This document shows positions 15,600 through 26,986 of a stretch of 64,000 nucleotides of DNA, in pieces (position 1 is the first letter of the stretch; each line of letters opens with the position of its first letter). A model generated the notes under the pieces. That model had not been told where the DNA came from. It made no database searches and saw only the letters and a program-made list of their open reading frames with translations. The translations under genes were made by a program, and so were the position numbers. Source of the stretch: Coffea arabica. Its lineage: Eukaryota > Streptophyta > Magnoliopsida > Gentianales > Rubiaceae. Location: positions 24,818,001-24,882,000 of the forward strand of contig NC_092312.1 of assembly GCF_036785885.1 (NCBI RefSeq). Direction: 5' to 3'.

Positions 15600-17471
15600 A
15601 ATTTCCATATTCGTTATTATCTGATATTCAATCAATGATGACAAAATTTTGGTGGGGTGATGGTAATAAGGAAAGGCCTATTCAATAGATAAGTTGGACA
15701 AGCTCTGTAAAAAAAAAAAAAAAAAGAAGAAGGGGGAATGGGATTCAGAGTTCAGACAACTTTGGGCTTTCAATTTACCTTGTTTGAATTGCGGTTTTTC
15801 GTCGGAAAATTATGTCGTTTTCCGTGATCACATTTTCCTATTACCTTTTTTCCTCACATACATCAAATCATTACAGTAATTTTTCCATGAACAATCATGG
15901 AAAATGTAATCCAAACACAACCTTAGCTTTGCTTACTGAGCAAGCTTGGAGGATTGCCACACAACCTTTCTCTCTTTTACATCAGATTTTTAAGATCAAA
16001 TATTTTCCTAACTCTGATTTCTTTTTGGCAAGATTAGGTTCACGACCCTTGTTTACTTGGAGAGGGAGATATGAAGTGCGTAAATATTGGTTGCAGGGAG
16101 CAGAAGGAGGGTTGGTAATGGAAAAGGTATCCAAATTTGGAAACATCGATGGTTACCTCAGCCTACAACTTTTAAGATTGTATCTCCTTCAGATAGGTTG
16201 CCGGAAGATACTACAGTACATTACCTGATTAACAGCAATAGAAGAACTTGGAAACAAGATCTTTTACAAGAGTTATTCTATCTAGATGAGATAGAATTGA
16301 TTAAGAGTATTGCAATTGGTGATACTCATAATCAAGATAAACACATATGGCGTTTTACAAAAAATGAATTTTTCAGTATTCGAAGTGCTTATTATTTAAT
16401 CAAGCACCAATCCAGCAATTGGCAATACATAGTTCTTGGGAGCAACGAAATGACAAAAGGAATCTAGAAACAGTTATGAAACTTAACTTTGCCTGGTAAG
16501 ATCAAGATTTTTTTGTGGCGGGTTTGCAATGATATTCTACCTACGAATGCCAAACTCAAATGTCGAAGAGTTTTGCTAGATCCCTCTTGTGACCTGTGTC
16601 AATCTCCAATTGGTGATATGAATCATCTTTTTTTAATGGGTCTAGTGGTTATTCAATCATGGGCGTTGAGGTTTTAATCTGGTAAAATCATGTTAAATTC
16701 AGCTCATAATGTGGTATCCTAGTTGTCTAATATCCTTATAAATTTGAAGAAGGAAGACACGTAATTAGTTGCTATTACACTTTGGAATTTATGGAACAAT
16801 CGTAACGGGGCTGTATTTGATGGATCATCTTACAAGGACACACTCAGTTTGGTATCCTTCTCATTATGTTTCTTGAATCAATTTCAGGAGGCAAATAGGA
16901 ATTCAATAGCTATTGAGCATACATCTGCAAGTCAACAATCTGTTTTGTCCCAGTGGAAAAGACCTCCCACGGATAATGTTAAAGCTAACTTTGACGGGCT
17001 GTCTTAGCTAGTCGTGACATATAAGGTATTGGAGTTATTAGAGATGTTGAGGGTAATTTCGTGGCAAGATTAGCAAAACAAATTTCATGAATTTTTGATC
17101 GAGAGGTTATTGAATCGTATGTTACAAAGGCTGCGGTTAAGTTGTTGTTGAATCTTCATTTGCACATGATTATTCAAGGTGATTGTCAAAAAGTTATCAA
17201 AATGATTCAAAGTATGAATACGGATGCATCAACTTGTGGACTGCTTGTAGATGATATTCTCATAGATATACAAACCTTTGCAACCTAGGAAACATCATGG
17301 GTGCCTAGAAAGTTGAATAATATTGCACACTGTTTTGCTAAATATGCTTGTTCTATTTCTGATGATTGTATATGGAGGGACATCCTTCAAGATTTTATTG
17401 TTACTGCACTTGCTGTGAACATTATCTCATATTAATAAAATTTTCTCTTTCTATCAAAAGAAAAAAAAAAA
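15600..17471 (+). pseudogene. LINE (L1-type) ORF2 3' fragment
   Basis: This is the C-terminal end of a plant non-LTR retrotransposon polyprotein, broken by frameshifts and stops. In order there is the post-RT segment (FWWGDGNKER, then LLTEQAWRI and IKYFPNSDFFLA), a frameshift near 16090 into VGNGKGIQIWKHRWLPQP, and the zf-RVT region (KIKIFLWRVCNDILPTNAKL with a CDLC pair near 16590). An RNase H-like tail follows, with WKRPPTDNVKANFDG near 16955. Stops interrupt the RNase H part near 17006 and 17288. The element ends in an A-rich tail at 17459-17471, as expected of a LINE 3' end. The N-terminal ORF2 and ORF1 are absent, consistent with 5' truncation. Confidence 0.85.
15778..15922. mobile_element. 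Tourist-type (PIF/Harbinger) MITE, 145 bp
   Basis: The insert begins CCTTGTTTGAATT and ends, reversed, GGTTGTGTTTGGAT. It is flanked by the trinucleotide TTA at 15775-15777 and 15923-15925, the PIF/Harbinger target preference. Removing the insert and one TTA restores the continuous LINE sequence (FNLALL) across the junction, which confirms the boundaries. Confidence 0.85.
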
Positions 17472-18380
17472 CCGTTTAACGTAGTACCATAAAATTGTGG
17501 GGTAAAAAAACACATCTGACTCTGGAATTAGAAGGTGCAGTTTTAGATTGCTCCATTTGGTTAAGGGTTGGTAGCAATTTACCCATAATCAGGTATTAGC
17601 TTCACAATTTCTATTCACAATGAGATCTCATTACATCTCTTAATCAGAAAAAAGCTAGGCTAAGCATAAATTTCTAAGCTTTGGAAAATGTCTGGGCCCA
17701 CTCAACAGGAGAAGAGTGACCTCTTCAGTTTCTAAAGCTCCTCAGTTTCTTTAAAAGAGAAAGATCATTGCATGCTCCATGAATCACATGGTCGCCGATG
17801 AAACATCTCTCTGGCATTTCTTGAATTCATGGTCAGAGATATTCAGAGCTGAGGGGAAAACAAGTGCAATCTCAAGACCCCCCAATACACAATCGATGGT
17901 TTCCACAGGGACAAAATTATCCATTTATGAGTCTTCCACCAATTCTCGGCGATGATGATGAACTCATCATCAGTAGCGATATCAAGGAGAGAAATTGCCA
18001 TATGATATGATTCGGGAAAGAATATTTCATTTCTCATTAGAGTCAGTGGCAAAACTAAAAGCAAAAGCAAATGCTGAAGAAATACCAGTGAGATTTCTTC
18101 CTTGAAGGCTTTGTCTTCTCATACATGGAGATGTATCACAAGGGCTCGAAACTTTTGGTCAGATCGTAAAACAATCTTCTGGGTTGTAAGAAATACCAGA
18201 TCCTGGTTAGTTCCACCTAAGTCTCAAGACTGCTTCGGTGAATATCTGCAGGCAGTGGCAACAAAAGCTGACTGTGGTGAATTGCTGAGACGAAGCCTAG
18301 GATGGGCAGCATGGCTACTGCATCACGCAGTGATCAATCAGACAAGAGCATCGCATGAATGGATTGAATCATTGGTGCAA

Positions 18381-18742
18381 TCTAGAGAACTACCTCGAGA
18401 TGCGCGTAATCCCTGTAGCTAGGGCTGTCAATGGTCGGGGTTTGGACTCAGACCCGATAGTTTTTACCGGGTACGGGTTGAGAAATAATTCCATTATCCG
18501 GAGTCGAACTTGGACCCGTACCCGTTTATTCTAACAAAAAAAACGGGTCGGATAAAGGTGATCTGGAGAACTACCCTGCGATGTGCCTGATCCCTGTAGC
18601 TAGGGTTGTCAATAGTCTGGGTTTGGACACAGATCCGATAGTTTTTTCCGGGTACAAGTTAAGAAACAATTCTGTTACCCGCACCTAGACCCGTACCCGG
18701 GTAGTCTAACAAAAAAGCGGATCAGATACGGAATATAGGGTT
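18381..18742 (+). repeat. 181-bp tandem duplication across a gene/hAT junction
   Basis: The unit at 18381-18561 is repeated at 18562-18742. Each unit holds the last 39 bp of BAHD coding sequence, the CCTGTAGC target octamer and the first part of the hAT end (TAGGGCTGTCAATGG or TAGGGTTGTCAATAG). The units differ at many positions, so the duplication is not recent. Confidence 0.85.
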
Positions 18743-19103
18743 CCGACCCATATCCGACCGGACCCAGATAATATATTAATAATTATAAAATATAAATATT
18801 TCTAAATACAATAATAATTCTTTTACCAAATTAACAAACTCTAATCTTGTTGGGGCCTTATTTCTAGCTACAATAATATTTCTAAATACAATAATATAAA
18901 TACTTCTAAATACATTATTTTTGTTCGGCCTTATTTTTTTTCAGGCAAACCCAGGCCTGACCCGGGATCCGTCAGACCCAGTTCCGAGACCCTAAGCACA
19001 AGGGCTATCGGGTATACAGGTCTGGTCAAGAACTGATACATTATAACGAGTTTGGGTCAGAAATTTTCAATTTCGATCCGAACCCGACCTGCTAACAGGC
19101 CTA
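18420..19103. mobile_element. Non-autonomous hAT element, 684 bp
   Basis: The ends are TAGGGCTGTCAATGG and, reversed, TAGGCCTGTTAGCAGG. Flanking octamers CCTGTAGC at 18412-18419 and 19104-19111 are an exact 8-bp target duplication, diagnostic of hAT. Subterminal GGGTC/GACCC motifs are dense. It carries no coding capacity and interrupts BAHD copy 1. Confidence 0.92.
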
Positions 19104-19284
19104 CCTGTAGCATACTTTTGGGAGGCTCTCCACGATTCAACATGTATAGAACTGAATTTGGACTTGGAAAACGAGTTGCTATTCGAAATGGGAGTGGAAA
19201 TAAATTTGATGGAAAACTGATAGTGAGTCCAGGAGTCGAAGCAGGGGAAAGCATGGATTTTGAGATTTGCCTTATACATGTAAT

Positions 19285-21206
19285 CATGGTTTGTCATCTC
19301 GGGCCAGTTCACAATGACTCGGCCGAGACATAATTGGAACAATGAGATCAGTACGATATTGATTTCCAAATCACAAATTTACTATATTCGAGATGACTCG
19401 CAATAACTCGATCGATATCGAATGAGTTGTAACAGTTGCTGTGCATATCGTTGAGAAATCAACAAGTTGGAGTGAGTTGTATCGGAAATGGAATAAAAAA
19501 ACTTTTTGGCTATAGAGGGCTAACATAGGACTGGATTGAGAACTGCCTACTATTAATTGCATAAAAATCAAAATAAGGGTCACTTTCAGCAACAAATCAA
19601 ATAAAGTATGGTAATGATTCCCCAATTCATAGAGTTTGGAGCGTGAACATAGAAAAATAAGAAGGAAAACATTATACGTATATAAGAGAGAAACAGGGAG
19701 ATGAAATGAGAGAAGAGTAGTTCTACTGCAACAGTTAATGTGGGTGTATATGAAAGTGTGAAAAAAGGAAAAAAGGGAAGAGACCATCGGCCTTTGTGAT
19801 GGTTGGCCGTTGTTATTAGAGGTGTCAAAATGGGTGACTTGGGCGGGTTTGGGTTGGGTAAAATGGGTAATGGGTTTAAGTGAGTCAACTCATTTATACC
19901 CATTTAATTAGATGGGTATAAATGGGTAAGTCAAAAAATGAATTGGGTAACCCAATTACCCATTTATAACTCATTTATTTTAACTTTTTGCAAACTCATT
20001 TAAATTCATTTTTGTAAACTAAGTTATCAATTTATACCACTCTTTATACCCATCATTAGTTTTAAATATTTACTTATAATGTTCAATAAACTTAATTACC
20101 AATTTTTTTCATTTATACTCTATGTCACAAAATTACCTATTATTTAATAATTGAATAATACGAATATAAAAATTTGAATTAAGTACTATAAAAATTAATA
20201 TAAAAACTTAATCCAAAAATTTTGAACCCCTAACATTTTTTTCATATATAAATTTAAAATTTCATTTTATAAAGATAAGAAAATAGGCTAAAATTTATCA
20301 TAAATTGGTAATGCTAAAAAATGAGCAAGTTAACAAACTAAGAAAAAATAAAATAATGAGATAAAACCAACAAATAATAATAATAATAATAATAATAATG
20401 TTAACATCATGACAAAATGAAAAATTTGAAAAAAAAAAAAGGTAGGGGAAAAGAAGAGACTTGGGGGGGAAGAGAATTTTAAATGGGTTAATTGGCTTTG
20501 ATGGGTTACCCAATAATACCCATTTATTGGGTATTATTGGGTAACCCATTTATACCCATATACAAAATTTAAGATACCCATACCCATCTATTCATGGGTG
20601 GGTATGGGTAAATCTAATTAAGTGGGTTAATTTGCCACCTCTAGTTGTTATGGAGGAAACAAATTGAAGCAGCAGCAGAGTAGTAGTATGAGCAGTGACG
20701 TCGAGGAAGAAGAAAAGAAAAGAAAAAAAAAGTTATAAGTTGCTCTTCAATGTTTTAGAAATTATGAACCTGCCCCAAAAGTTCCTTAAACAAAATTATA
20801 AAGTAGGTATATTTTATATGGTGACTTTTTCCTACTTTCAATTTCATCCTAACTAACTAGATTCATCTTAAGCTCTAAATTTCATATTTTATTTAATGCT
20901 AATTTGTTAATGATAATTGGAATACAAGGTGCCTTATTTCTTTTAATACTATAGGTCCATAGATACAGTAGCATCACTTTATTTCTACATTAATTAGTAT
21001 ATATATGATAATATAGGTATTCACCAAATCTAATTTGATAATTGCGCTTGTTATGGCATTTTCTATTTTTACTAATTTTTCAGATTTTTTTTAGAAACTT
21101 TTATGTGCTACAATGTGTGCATTATTCGATATGCGATCAATATGCCGCAACAGATATGGAACAACCGCAACTATGACGTGACCGCGATCTGCAACCGCGA
21201 ACCATG
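19285..21206. mobile_element. hAT-like element, 1922 bp including a nested insert
   Basis: The ends read CATGGTTTGTC and, reversed, CATGGTTCGCG. They are flanked by an exact octamer CATGTAAT at 19277-19284 and 21207-21214. The element separates the last codons of BAHD copy 1 from the rest. No transposase is visible. An 827-bp hAT element lies within it. The TIR sequence is unlike the TAGGG/TAGAGG hAT ends next to it, so it is a different family. Confidence 0.85.
19817..20643. mobile_element. Non-autonomous hAT element nested in another, 827 bp
   Basis: The ends are TAGAGGTGTCAAAATGGG and, reversed, TAGAGGTGGCAAATTAACC. The octamer GTTGTTAT at 19809-19816 and 20644-20651 is an exact target duplication. 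Subterminal TGGGTA/TACCCA motifs occur many times. An (AAT)n run lies at about 20373-20400. It is the youngest of the three hAT insertions in this pseudogene by nesting order. Confidence 0.92.
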
Positions 21207-21260
21207 CATGTAATGAGTTCTCTTGAATCTAACAAGGAGTTCATGGAGACAGTCTCTTAG

Positions 21261-22325
21261 TTTATGAAGGGCAACTTACCAGTTTACAGCTCTATGTAAC
21301 AGATTAACATGGCTGCTTTAGTGCCCATGAAATTAATTACCTTATTGAGTTTAAAATTATTGTGCTTTTTTGATTAATTGGTTTCACTTTACTGTACGCT
21401 GTAATTTTCATTCCGGGCGATATCATGATCGCTGGAACCCAAACATCTAAGCGCTCAAATTGGAAATTGCAGGGTTTAGGACCCAAGATGTCATCTGGGG
21501 TTGAAACACCAAAGAGTGACGTTATAAACCACTATGCTTATCATATATGATTATGACCAACATTTCATTCCACTGCAGACTTGATCTCAATGATTCACAG
21601 AATTGTTTGACAAACTTTTGGCCCGTGAAGACATGATGAGGACGATCATCATTCCCTGGTATAATTTTGAAGTCAAAGTGCCTTTGTCTAACTATTACAT
21701 AATTTGGTAGCTTTCACTCCTTGAGTCCCTTTTAAAAGCGAGATCACAAGGATAGAAGTTCTTTACTTATTGCAGTTTTCATAGATTCCTGCATTTAATT
21801 ACACTTCTCTGTCGAGGCACAATGCATTAAGCAAACTCTATCGAGCACGCATGTAACCAAGCTACATAGCCTTAATACACCGAATAATCAAGAAAAGAAA
21901 AAAATTAATATTTTTGGGGATCCAAAGATTGGAAGATGTGAAGCTAAAGCAACAATAATACCCGCAATTGAGTTATACCAAGATTACCTTGTTTGAGGAA
22001 ATGAATCAAGAAAATAGATTGATCAAAAGGGCCAAAATTCAATGCTGTACTTAATTTTACAGCATTGATGATTATTCTGAAATCTCAGTTGGCAACGGAT
22101 GCAATTAACTATGAGCAACTGATAATCTCGTCGCATCATTGCTCTGGACAATAGTAACCTCCAGAGTTGATCCAGGACTGCTTTTAGATTAATTTGGAAA
22201 TGAATGGCTCACTTCCTTCATTGTTATCTTTATAAATTTAACAAAATTTACACAACACTCTCATTGTTCTGAAATCTTGATTGGCAAACGTAGTTAGCTT
22301 CACTCACATGATTTTCACAAGTTTG
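21261..22325. other. BAHD copy 1 3' flank and non-coding DNA
   Basis: The first 90 bp match the 3' UTRs of the other BAHD copies (the ATGGCTGCTTTAGTGCCCATGA block). Beyond that I see no gene on either strand. Confidence 0.5.
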
Positions 22326-23184
22326 CCAAGTATTGCCACTGACCCTTAGCTTTGTCAACAAATCAGACTTCATTAAAGTATATATCACGTTGCCATTTAC
22401 AAACTTGATGATAAAATCAACTACTAATCTTCTATACTACTTTATTCAACTCAATTGGACTTTGACTATGCCTCTTCATCCAGTAGTTATACTTTTGATG
22501 CATGACCCCTCTTTGACACGTATATGACATTTTCATGAACCGAAATCCTCCAAAGGCCACTGGTGATTTCGGTTGCATATATGTACCTGCATCCTTTAAT
22601 CTCCTCCAATGTCATAGCTCACATTTAATATGGCAACAGCATACAGACTCTTGAAATGCTGCTTACTGTTTATTATATATTTAACTTTTCCGTACGAAGA
22701 AAATTGATCTGGTTGGAATTTTTAATCTTAATCTTTTGATTATGAGAGAATGACACTATTTTGGTTAAACATGAAATCGCACTATCATTTCCTTCCCTGG
22801 ACGGATAGCTTTCTTTCTAAATTGTTGAAAAGGAGAAGTGACAGACCAAATAAAATGGCAAAAAGCAGCAAGGACCCTTGTTAATTTCTCTGGAGATGAC
22901 AATTAGGATTTCCACCTGCGGAAAATTGGCATATGTCAATATAAGCACATTAATTCACAACCAGAGGCAAGTGATATAGGATATCACCAGCTGCTATTGA
23001 TTATCATAACAAGCATTGAAATTGTATCATCCACTAAAGTAAAAGCAATCAAACTGCAAAGCTAAAGGAAGGACAAACTTAACTCGGTAAAAGGTAGAGG
23101 GAAATATTTCATGGGCACTAGAGGCTAAAGGAGCCATTTTGATCTTGTTACGCAGAGTTGTTAATCTGAAATTGTCTCCGTAAG

Positions 23185-24537
23185 CTAAGCGACTGTCTCC
23201 ATGAACTCCCTGTCAGATACAAGAGAAATCATTACATGAGGTAGAAGGCAAATCTCAAAGTTCATGCTTCCCTCTCCTTCGGCTCTGGATTCACTATTAG
23301 TTTCCAATCAAATTTATTTGTGCTTCTCTTTAGAACTGCGACTGGTTTTCCAAGTCCAAATTCTGTTCCATACATGTTGAAGTGTGGAGAGCCTCCCAAA
23401 AGTATGCTACAGGGATCAGGCGCATCACGAGGTAGTTCTCCAGATTGCACCAATGATTCAATCCGTTCATGTGATGCACTTGTCTGATTGATCACTGCGT
23501 GATGTAATAGCCATGCCGCCCATCATAGGCTTCATTCCAACAATTCACCAGAGTCAGCTTTTTTTGTCACTGCCTGCAGATAGTCATAGAAGCAATCATG
23601 AGACTTAGGTGGAACGGACCAGGATCTGGCGTTTCTTACAATACAGAAGATTGTTTTCTGATCTGACCAGAAGTTTCGAGCCCTTGTTATACATCTCCGA
23701 AGATGAGCCGACAATGCCTGTGAGGAAGAAATCTCAGTGGTATTGCATTCAACATTTGCTTTTGCTTTCAACATTGCCACCGACTCTGATGAGAAATGGA
23801 ATATTCTTTCCCTAATCATAGCTTCTGGCGCTTTATCTGCTTCATCTCTGCTGATAATGACTTGACCATGCTGGTCGTCAATCAATGGCAGGCTAGAAAA
23901 TGGAATATATCGTCCTTGAGAAAACAGTCGATGATCATGTATTGGGGGTCTTGAGATTACACTTGTTCTGCCCTCAGCTTTGAATATCTCAGACCAAGAG
24001 TTCAAGAAATGCCAGTGAGATGTTCCATCCGCAACCATATGGTTCATGGAGCATTTGATGAAGATTCCATCTATCAACTCAGTGACTTGAATGGTCATCA
24101 AAGGCCTTGTGTGATCATCATAGTTAATTGACCTCTCGGGATCAAACAATGATCTCACAATCCGGAACATATTTTGGTGAAAGTATATCATCTATAGTCA
24201 GGTCCAGCGATGCGTGGATAAATCGAGCACCGGAACCTTTATTGCAGTCAATGTAAATTGTCAAGTGAGTACTCTCTTCTTTTTTTAGTGCTGCAAGACG
24301 ACCTGCTAATGGATAGAAATGAACTAGGGTGAGAGAAGGAGATTCCTTGATCTTCTGCACAAGTTCTCCAAATTGGTCCATGTCAAATCCTGGTGGCTTT
24401 GCAAAAAGAAGGCCTTTCTGCATATATTGTGCAGAGACCAATATCAAGTCACATGGTGACAAGAACATTGGTTGTTTGGACCCTTCTGGAGTGTACTTCA
24501 GTTTGATAAAACATTGAGATACATATTGGACAACCAT
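23185..24537 (-). pseudogene. BAHD acyltransferase pseudogene, copy 2, full length
   Basis: This is an intronless BAHD acyltransferase of about 450 codons, the most complete copy here. It starts at the ATG at 24537 (MVVQYVSQCFIK) and ends at the TAG at 23185. The catalytic HMVAD, of HXXXD form, lies at 24041-24027. The C-terminal motif is EFGLGKP instead of DFGWG. It is broken in at least four places: a frameshift near 24165 after KYVP, TGA codons at 23534-23532 and 23525-23523 where copy 1 has sense codons, and a 1-base loss near 23285 that shifts the last 30 codons. I therefore call it a pseudogene rather than an active enzyme. An active relative presumably lies elsewhere. Confidence 0.92.
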
Positions 24538-24895
24538 AGACTCTAGTCCTATTACACCTCTTCAGACCTAAGCTGGAGCAAATGTTAGTTTATTCCCGTT
24601 ATGTTTTTAACGACATTGAATAGCTAATCCTTTTGGATAGTGATCTTCCAGACAAGCAAAACAACTGTAGTTAAACATTGGTTGTTTATGAAGATAACCT
24701 TAAGATTAAAGGCAACTTATTACATTCTTGAAAAAAAAAAAAAACCATGACATATGTTCCATAATGGTACCGAAGAAACCATCACTTTTGTAAATGGCAA
24801 CGTGATATGTGTCATATTTTAATAAAGTCAGATTTGTTGACAAAACTAAAGGTCGGTGGCAATACTCAGCAAACTAGTGGAAATCACGTGAATGA

Positions 24896-25411
24896 TTACT
24901 GAATGAATTGCTCTGAGTCTTCGGCTCCCACACTCACTATCAGTTTTCCATCAAATTTATTTCCACTCCCGTTTCGAATGGCAACTAGTTTTGTAAGTCC
25001 AAAATTCAGCTCCATACATGTTGAGTTGTAGAAAGCCTCCCAAAACCAAAAGTGCAAAGCCGGGATTAGGCACATCACTACTTCGAGGTAGGACTGACAA
25101 TCGCAGCCCTAAACCAATCCTATCCTGCGCTCTATTGATCACTGCCTGATGCAATAGCCACGCTGCCCATTCTAGGCCACATTGTAGCAATTCACCATAG
25201 CCAGTTATTGCTATACTTGGCTGCAGATAGTTACTAAAGCGGTCCTGAGATACTAGTGGAACTAACCTTGATCTATCATTCACAACAAAAATGAACATTG
25301 TTCTGAGATCTGATGGGAAGTTTCGAGCCCTTGTGATACATCTCCATATATGAGCAGACAAAGCTTGCTAAGAAGAATTCTCACTGGTTTTTCGTTCAGC
25401 ATTTGCTTTGA
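24896..25411 (-). pseudogene. BAHD acyltransferase fragment, copy 3
   Basis: This is the C-terminal third of a third copy. It begins at the KANAERKTSE segment (25411), carries a TAG close by at about 25369, and continues through IWRCITRARNF and LEWAAWLLHQAVINR. A frameshift near 25010-25070 follows, then LVAIRNGSGNKFDGKLIV, and the reading ends early at 24896 without the usual ETVA end. It abuts copy 4 head to head. Confidence 0.85.
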
Positions 25412-25643
25412 CCCCTGTAGCATACTTTTGCGAGGCATTCCACGATTCAACATGTATGGAACAGAATTTGGGCTTAGGAAACCAGTTGCAGTTCCAAACG
25501 GGAGAACAAATAATTTTGATGGGAAACTAAAAGTGAATCCAGGAGCTGAAGGAAGGGGAAGCATGGACTTTGAGATTTGCCCTCTACCTCATGTAATGAC
25601 TTTTCTTGTATGTGACAAGGAGTTCATGGAGACAGTCGCTTAG
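25412..25643 (+). pseudogene. BAHD acyltransferase 3' fragment, copy 4
   Basis: Only the last 76 codons of a BAHD gene are present, in frame and without stops, from CSILLRGIPRFNMYG to the TAG at 25641-25643 (KEFMETVA). Homology begins exactly at CCTGTAGC. This is the same octamer that serves as the hAT target site in copy 1. The 3' flank continues homologous to that of copy 2 in inverted orientation. Confidence 0.85.
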
Positions 25644-26439
25644 CTTACGAAGGTCAATTTCTGGTTAACAACAAGATCAATATGGCTGCTTTAGCCTCTA
25701 GTGCCCATGAAATATTTCCCTCTACCTTTTACTGAGTTAAAGTTTGCTCTTCCTGTAGCTTGTGCAGTTGGAAGTGGATGATACAATTTCAATGCTGGTT
25801 ATGATAATCAATAGCGGTGGCATGGTGATATTCTAAATCACTTGTCTTTGGTTGTGAATTGCTGTGCTTATAATGGCATATGCCCAATTTTCCACAGGTG
25901 GAAATCCTGATTGTCATCTCCAGAGAAACCAACTAGGGTCCTTGCTCCTTTTTGCCATTTTACTTGGTATGTCACTTCTCCTTTCCAACAATTTCAGAAA
26001 GAAAGCTATCCGTCCAGGGAAGGAAATGATAGTGCGATTTCATGTTTTACCAAAATAATGTCATTCTCCCATAATCAAAAGATTAAGATTAAAAATTCAA
26101 ACCAAATCAATTTCTTTGTACGTAAAAGTTAAATATATCATAAAGAGTAAGCAGCGTATTAGTTCAAGAGTCTATAAGCTGTTGCTATATTAAATGTGAG
26201 CTATGACATTGGAGGAGATTCAAGGATGGAGGTATTCAGGTATACATGCAACCGAAATCACAAGTGGCCTTAGGAGAATTTTAGTTCATGAAAATGTGAC
26301 ATACGTATCAAAGAGGGGTCATGCATCAAAAGTATAACTACCGGATTAAGAGGTATAGTCAAAGTCCAATTGAGTTGAATAAAGTAGTATGGAAGATTAG
26401 GATTTGATTTTTTCCATCAACTTTATAAGTATATCTAAC

Positions 26440-26628
26440 AACCTGGATTATTTTTTGATTTGAAATCAAATGAACTTCTACTAAGAAATTTTGATAGTTG
26501 CATTCATAATTCTTAAAAGTTGAGAGGAGTAATTGCCCACGCTCAATAGCACATAGCGCTGCCATTGATTAGTATTCATCCATCACAAAACCTAAGTAGA
26601 ATCTTAAAACTGTTTGAAGCATTTTCTA

Positions 26629-26666
<38 letters not shown>

Positions 26667-26986
26667 AGCTGCTTGGAGAAAATAACATACTTTTAGCAAA
26701 AAAGCACATTAGTTACAGAAAATCCACCTATGCTATTGTGGGATAAGTATGTAAGCTTTTCACGTAGGTGCACAAAAAAACAATAATCTAGGTTGTCATA
26801 TTTTAAAACTTTTTAGGAGCAAAAATTTATCCTTTCAAATCCGAGGGATTAAGGTATAATTTTATATACTGGATCATGTGCAATTTTCCCTAAAATTAAT
26901 CTTCCACTATTGTTCCCCTTAAAAAAAAAAAGGGAGAGAGAGACAGAGGGAGTAGTTAAACTAACTTGCATAAAGCGTAATCATAC
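26440..26986. other. Non-coding spacer with (AT)n
   Basis: No gene is supported. An (AT)n microsatellite lies at 26631-26662. Confidence 0.6.

Larger units (their letters stand above)
17776..21260 (+). pseudogene. BAHD acyltransferase pseudogene, copy 1
   Basis: This is the remnant of an acyl-CoA-dependent BAHD acyltransferase, a family that transfers acyl groups to alcohols and amines in plant specialised metabolism. It starts inside the HXXXD region (MNHMVADETSLWHFLNSW, near 17777), so about 160 N-terminal residues are missing. A frameshifted middle follows, then an intact stretch at 18102-18419 ending in ESLVQSRELPRDA. The body resumes at 19104 after a hAT insertion (ILLGGSPRFNMYRTEFGLGK, through FEICL). 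A second insertion at 19285-21206 separates the last 15 codons, which end in KEFMETVS and the TAG at 21258-21260. The DFGWG motif of the family is EFGLG here. It resembles the At3g50280-like uncharacterised group; that placement is from memory. Confidence 0.9.
22330..26430. repeat. Large inverted repeat around the BAHD copies
   Basis: The 3' end and downstream flank of BAHD copy 2, read leftward from about 23440 to about 22330, match the 3' end and flank of copy 4 read rightward from 25412 to about 26430. Landmarks in both arms include GCAACCGAAATCAC, AATGTGAGCTATGACATTGG and GTCCAATTGAGTTGAATAAAGTAGTAT, at clearly high but not perfect identity. A second partial inverted match pairs about 22260-22420 with 24770-24890. 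The arrangement points to duplication with inversion. Confidence 0.75.

Noticed and set aside
15694-15879. Frame starting with a run of lysines
   Set aside because: It is LINE sequence with an A-run expansion read through into a MITE.
19371-19903. Two overlapping minus-strand frames of 138 and 105 codons
   Set aside because: They cross the border of a nested hAT element, so they cannot be an old gene; the composition is leucine/phenylalanine-rich chance sequence.
23185-24537. BAHD copy 2 as a working enzyme
   Set aside because: It has two frameshifts and two TGA codons where other copies have sense codons.
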